DNA of 35,471 nt from Anaerolineaceae bacterium (GTDB lineage: Bacteria > Chloroflexota > Anaerolineae > Anaerolineales > Anaerolineaceae). The stretch is from assembly GCA_019429225.1 (NCBI GenBank), contig JAHYJK010000015.1:1-35471 (forward strand), in the 5' to 3' direction. The position numbers and the translations under genes were made by a program. Below the pieces are notes generated by a model. That model made no database searches, was not told where the DNA came from, and was given only the letters and a program-made list of their open reading frames with translations. Positions 33,064 to 35,471 of this stretch are shown here, piece by piece (the stretch's first letter is position 1; each line of letters starts with the position of its first letter).

Positions 33064-33567
33064 TTACCATCCCTGTAAGAAGGGTAGCCATTCTTCGTCT
33101 GTGAAGTTATTTCTCGCAAAAATATACATTGCATTAGCTGGTGGGGGTTTGGGAATCCGCATTAATTTCATACCAGCATCATGAACCGTTCTGACACCCT
33201 TTTTATGATTACACACAGAACAGGCAGTAACCAGATTCTCCCAGGAGAATTCACCTCCCAGCCGTTTGGGGATAACGTGATCAATGGTGAGATTGGAGGA
33301 ATGATGACCACAATATTGGCAAGTATAATGGTCTCGTCGGAATATTTCTTTGCGGGTAAGATGAACCTGCGCTCTTGGCCGATGAATCATCCTTTGGAGT
33401 CGGATAACGGATGGAATTGGAAACTTTTGGTTGATACTGTAGAAATAACCACGACCATTACATACCAGCGTCGCTTTTTCTGTGAGTATCAGACCAAAGG
33501 CGCGTCTTAAGTCACAGATATTGATTGGTTCAAAATTTGCATTGAGAACAAGAACTTGATCAGACAT
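33064..33567 (-). CDS. HNH endonuclease family protein
   Basis: A 167-residue protein with an HNH nuclease fold. The core is DHYTCQYCGHHSSNLTIDHV, continuing as IPKRLGGEFSWENLV and TACSVCNHKKGVRT. Two Cys pairs bind zinc (CQYC and CSVC), and DHVIPKRLGG carries the metal-binding His. The N-terminus VLVLNANFEPINICDLRRAF is typical of this COG1403 group, so the start at 33567 is preferred. An upstream in-frame ATG at 33624 would add 19 residues. Neither start has a clear ribosome-binding site. Function in the cell is unknown; group members are often single genes outside restriction systems. Confidence 0.82.
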   Translation of the reverse strand: MSDQVLVLNANFEPINICDLRRAFGLILTEKATLVCNGRGYFYSINQKFPIPSVIRLQRMIHRPRAQVHLTRKEIFRRDHYTCQYCGHHSSNLTIDHVIPKRLGGEFSWENLVTACSVCNHKKGVRTVHDAGMKLMRIPKPPPANAMYIFARNNFTDEEWLPFLQGW

Positions 33568-33713
33568 AGTGCTTTGAGAAATTATAGCAGATTCTAAAGT
33601 TTTTGATTCACAAGCATAAGTCATTTATCATGAAAATGAATTTAAGCTTGTTCATAGTACCTGATAACTATACAATTAATGTGATAATGAATTTGAGTGT
33701 TTTTATTATAAAA

Positions 33714-33783
33714 TTGTTAAAATTCTGTAAAAACTTGTTAAACAAATGAAGTTGATATTATTTTGATATTGACTTGTTAACAA
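33714..33783. repeat. Three TTGTTAA motifs, two in palindromic form, upstream of the epimerase-like gene
   Basis: TTGTTAA occurs at 33714-33720, TTGTTAAACAA at 33735-33745 and TTGTTAACAA at 33774-33783, 21 and 39 bases apart. The last two are inverted-repeat forms with shared flanks (AC before, AT after). They lie in the AT-rich gap between divergent genes and could be operator sites for a dimeric regulator. No convincing promoter is seen. Confidence 0.4.
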
Positions 33784-33811
33784 ATCATTGATTTGAAATG
33801 AGGGAAATATT

Positions 33812-34720
33812 ATGAAAATTCTTATCTCCGGTGGCACTGGACTTATTGGCAAGGCTCTCTTAAAAAATCTTATTACAGCGGGTGATCAAGTTGTTGTACT
33901 TACTCGAAGTAAGGTGGGACTAGAAGATACTGATTCAATAAAATATGTTGAATGGGATGCCAGGTCTTCCGAACCATTAATTCCTTACCTAAAGTATATT
34001 AATGCTGTCATTAATTTAGCAGGTGACAATATTGGTAATGGTTATTGGACAGAAGCAAAGAAAGAACGAATTGTTAATTCAAGAGTTCAAGCTGGAAATG
34101 CGTTGTCCAGAGCAATTATTGATTCTGGCAATAAACCTGATGTGTTTATCCAGGCATCCGGAGTAGGGTATTACGGGGCCAGTCTGGATGAAACATTTAA
34201 TGAATTATCGCCAAATGGAAATGGATTCCAGGCTGATGTTGCCCACAAATGGGAAAACTCCTCAGCGATATTGGATGCTGCCGGTGTTCGTCGTGTGATC
34301 ATTCGGATGGGAATCGTGCTGGATGCAAAATCTGGTGCCTTGCCTTTGATGGTTTTGCCTTTCAAAATGTTTGTTGGTGGACCGCTGGGGAGTGGGCGTC
34401 AATATGTATCCTGGATCCATTTGCAGGATAATATTCGTGCGATTGATTTTGTGATGCGTAATAACAAATTAGTCGGTGCGGTTAATCTTACTGCACCCAC
34501 ATCATATACCAATAAAGAATTTGGAAAGATTATCGGCAAAGTGTTACGCCGACCTTACTGGTTTCCAGTTCCTGCCTTTGGATTAAAATTAGTATTGGGT
34601 CAAAAAAGCGAACTTGTTCTGGAAGGGCAAAAAGTCAACCCCGGAAAACTCCTGGAGCATGGTTTTCAATATAAATATCCAGATTTAGAAAGTGCATTAA
34701 GAAGTATTTACAATAAATAG
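33812..34720 (+). CDS. TIGR01777-family epimerase-like SDR protein (YfcH type)
   Basis: A 302-residue protein of the extended short-chain dehydrogenase/epimerase fold. The dinucleotide motif GGTGLIG is at 7-13. INLAGDNIGNGYWTEAKKER is the characteristic block of the YfcH/TIGR01777 family, with QASGVGYYG as the YxxxK-like region of the family. PFKMFVGGPLGSGRQYVSWI and HLQDNIRAIDFV follow, then a C-terminal domain with NPGKLLEHGFQYKYPDLESA. The substrate is unknown. GAGGG lies seven to eight bases upstream of the ATG. It is a monocistronic gene between an HNH gene and tyrS. Confidence 0.9.
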   Translation: MKILISGGTGLIGKALLKNLITAGDQVVVLTRSKVGLEDTDSIKYVEWDARSSEPLIPYLKYINAVINLAGDNIGNGYWTEAKKERIVNSRVQAGNALSRAIIDSGNKPDVFIQASGVGYYGASLDETFNELSPNGNGFQADVAHKWENSSAILDAAGVRRVIIRMGIVLDAKSGALPLMVLPFKMFVGGPLGSGRQYVSWIHLQDNIRAIDFVMRNNKLVGAVNLTAPTSYTNKEFGKIIGKVLRRPYWFPVPAFGLKLVLGQKSELVLEGQKVNPGKLLEHGFQYKYPDLESALRSIYNK

Positions 34721-34767
34721 GGATCAAATTTTTCCCATTGACCTGGTAATCTATAAATAATCTGGTG

Positions 34768-34776
34768 TGCTATTAT
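34768..34776 (+). promoter_or_regulatory. Putative extended -10 promoter of tyrS
   Basis: TGC followed by TATTAT (34771-34776), 78 bases before the tyrS ATG. The gap of 133 bases to the preceding gene is too short for a full T-box and shows no T-box sequence, unlike ileS. Confidence 0.4.
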
Positions 34777-34853
34777 TCACGATCGAATCCTTAATCTTCA
34801 ATTGATTCATGTTAGAATTGCGAATACTTAACACGAAAGGTGGAATCGATCAC

Positions 34854-35471
34854 ATGACAACCATTACGAATGCTTTTGACGAACTAAAATGGCGAGGAAT
34901 GATTTTTGACTATGTCGATGGAATTGACAGCATTTTAGGTGAGAAAAAGGTAACTGTTTATAATGGTTTTGATGCTACCGCCGATAGTTTGCATGTTGGG
35001 CATATGGTTCCTCTACTGGCATTAGCCCGATTGCAACGCTTTGGACATCACCCGATCGCATTAGCAGGTGGTGGAACAAGTATGATTGGTGACCCGAGTG
35101 GCAAATCGGCAGAAAGACAATTATTGAGCCACCAAATCATTGAAGAAAATGTTGAATCCATCAAGCAGCAGTTAGCTCATTTCCTCGATTTCAAAGTCAA
35201 ATCGAATCCTGCCCGGGTTTTAAACAATGCTTCCTGGCTCATGAAGTTAGACTTGATAGATTTCCTCAGAGACATTGGAAAGCATTTTACGATTAATTAC
35301 ATGCTGGCCAAAGACTCCGTTAAATCAAGAATTGATCGTGAAGAGGGGATCTCTTATACAGAATTCAGCTATATGCTCCTGCAATCTTATGATTATCTGC
35401 ACCTTCATCAGCATGAAAATTGTATTTTGCAGACCGGTGGAAGCGATCAATGGGGAAATATTACGGCGGGG
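34854..35471 (+). CDS. tyrS: Tyrosyl-tRNA synthetase (C-terminal part beyond the window)
   Basis: The frame is open from ATG at 34854 to the last base, giving 206 residues of a protein that is normally about 400-430. It is a class I synthetase that charges tRNA-Tyr. The HIGH-type motif is HVGH (47-50) in [63 protein letters not shown] and [11 protein letters not shown] are all TyrRS blocks. The KMSKS loop, anticodon-binding part and S4 domain lie outside. AAAGGTGG lies eleven bases before the ATG, a rather long spacing. Confidence 0.94.
   Translation, partial: MTTITNAFDELKWRGMIFDYVDGIDSILGEKKVTVYNGFDATADSLHVGHMVPLLALARLQRFGHHPIALAGGGTSMIGDPSGKSAERQLLSHQIIEENVESIKQQLAHFLDFKVKSNPARVLNNASWLMKLDLIDFLRDIGKHFTINYMLAKDSVKSRIDREEGISYTEFSYMLLQSYDYLHLHQHENCILQTGGSDQWGNITAG

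Noticed and set aside
34721-34853. Possible T-box before tyrS, by analogy with ileS
   Set aside because: The gap is only 133 bases and has neither the T-box sequence nor a terminator hairpin.

Overview
The window is a dense, mostly housekeeping stretch of a bacterial chromosome with a moderately AT-rich composition (judged by eye). The gene set suggests the phylum Chloroflexota, probably class Anaerolineae. The evidence is an rpmH-rnpA-yidD-propeller lipoprotein-yidC-khpB cluster, a lipoprotein ending in an NBR1-type Ig-like domain after a Thr/Pro-rich linker, a 7TM-type membrane sensor ending in a helix-turn-helix, a type 2 isoleucyl-tRNA synthetase behind a T-box, and an ABC-2 permease fused to a SpoIIM domain. 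This placement is inference. No rRNA, tRNA, CRISPR, IS element or phage gene was seen.

Layout. 1-1494 (minus): proC (cut by the window start) and an RlmI-like methyltransferase. 1665-6859 (plus): PatB/MalY-type aminotransferase, YdcF-like DUF218 membrane protein, TPR protein, lipoprotein and MtaB-type tRNA methylthiotransferase, ending at a terminator shared with the convergent gene. 6915-8942 (minus): NBR1-domain lipoprotein and an L-lactate dehydrogenase with its own terminator. 9074-12780 (plus): a strong promoter, then rpmH, rnpA, yidD, a beta-propeller lipoprotein, yidC and khpB (jag), closed by a hairpin. 12810-14168: pyrimidine-nucleoside phosphorylase with a strong terminator. 14241-15034: a membrane protein of unknown function. 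15061-18542: promoter, T-box leader with an ATC specifier, and ileS. 18623-21722: DUF123 GIY-YIG nuclease, lspA, rluD and threonine aldolase. 21731-29107: purine-nucleoside phosphorylase, a membrane-anchored Ig-like protein, a GNAT acetyltransferase, the 7TM/HTH regulator, a triple-S1 protein and ftsK. 29125-33058: promoter, CDP-alcohol phosphatidyltransferase, lgt, ABC ATPase and ABC-2/SpoIIM permease. 33064-33567 (minus): HNH endonuclease. 33812-35471: TIGR01777 epimerase-like protein and the start of tyrS.

Functional themes. Envelope biogenesis dominates: YidC and YidD insert membrane proteins, Lgt and LspA mature lipoproteins (at least three lipoprotein precursors are encoded here), and a CDP-alcohol transferase makes a phospholipid head group. 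Translation and RNA functions are also prominent (L34, RNase P protein, IleRS, TyrRS, MtaB, RluD, KhpB, S1 protein, RlmI-like enzyme), with nucleoside salvage (two phosphorylases) alongside. The least explained items are the ABC-2/SpoIIM fusion, the membrane-bound HTH regulator, the propeller lipoprotein inside the YidC cluster, and the triple-S1 protein overlapping ftsK. No obvious defence or mobile system is present.
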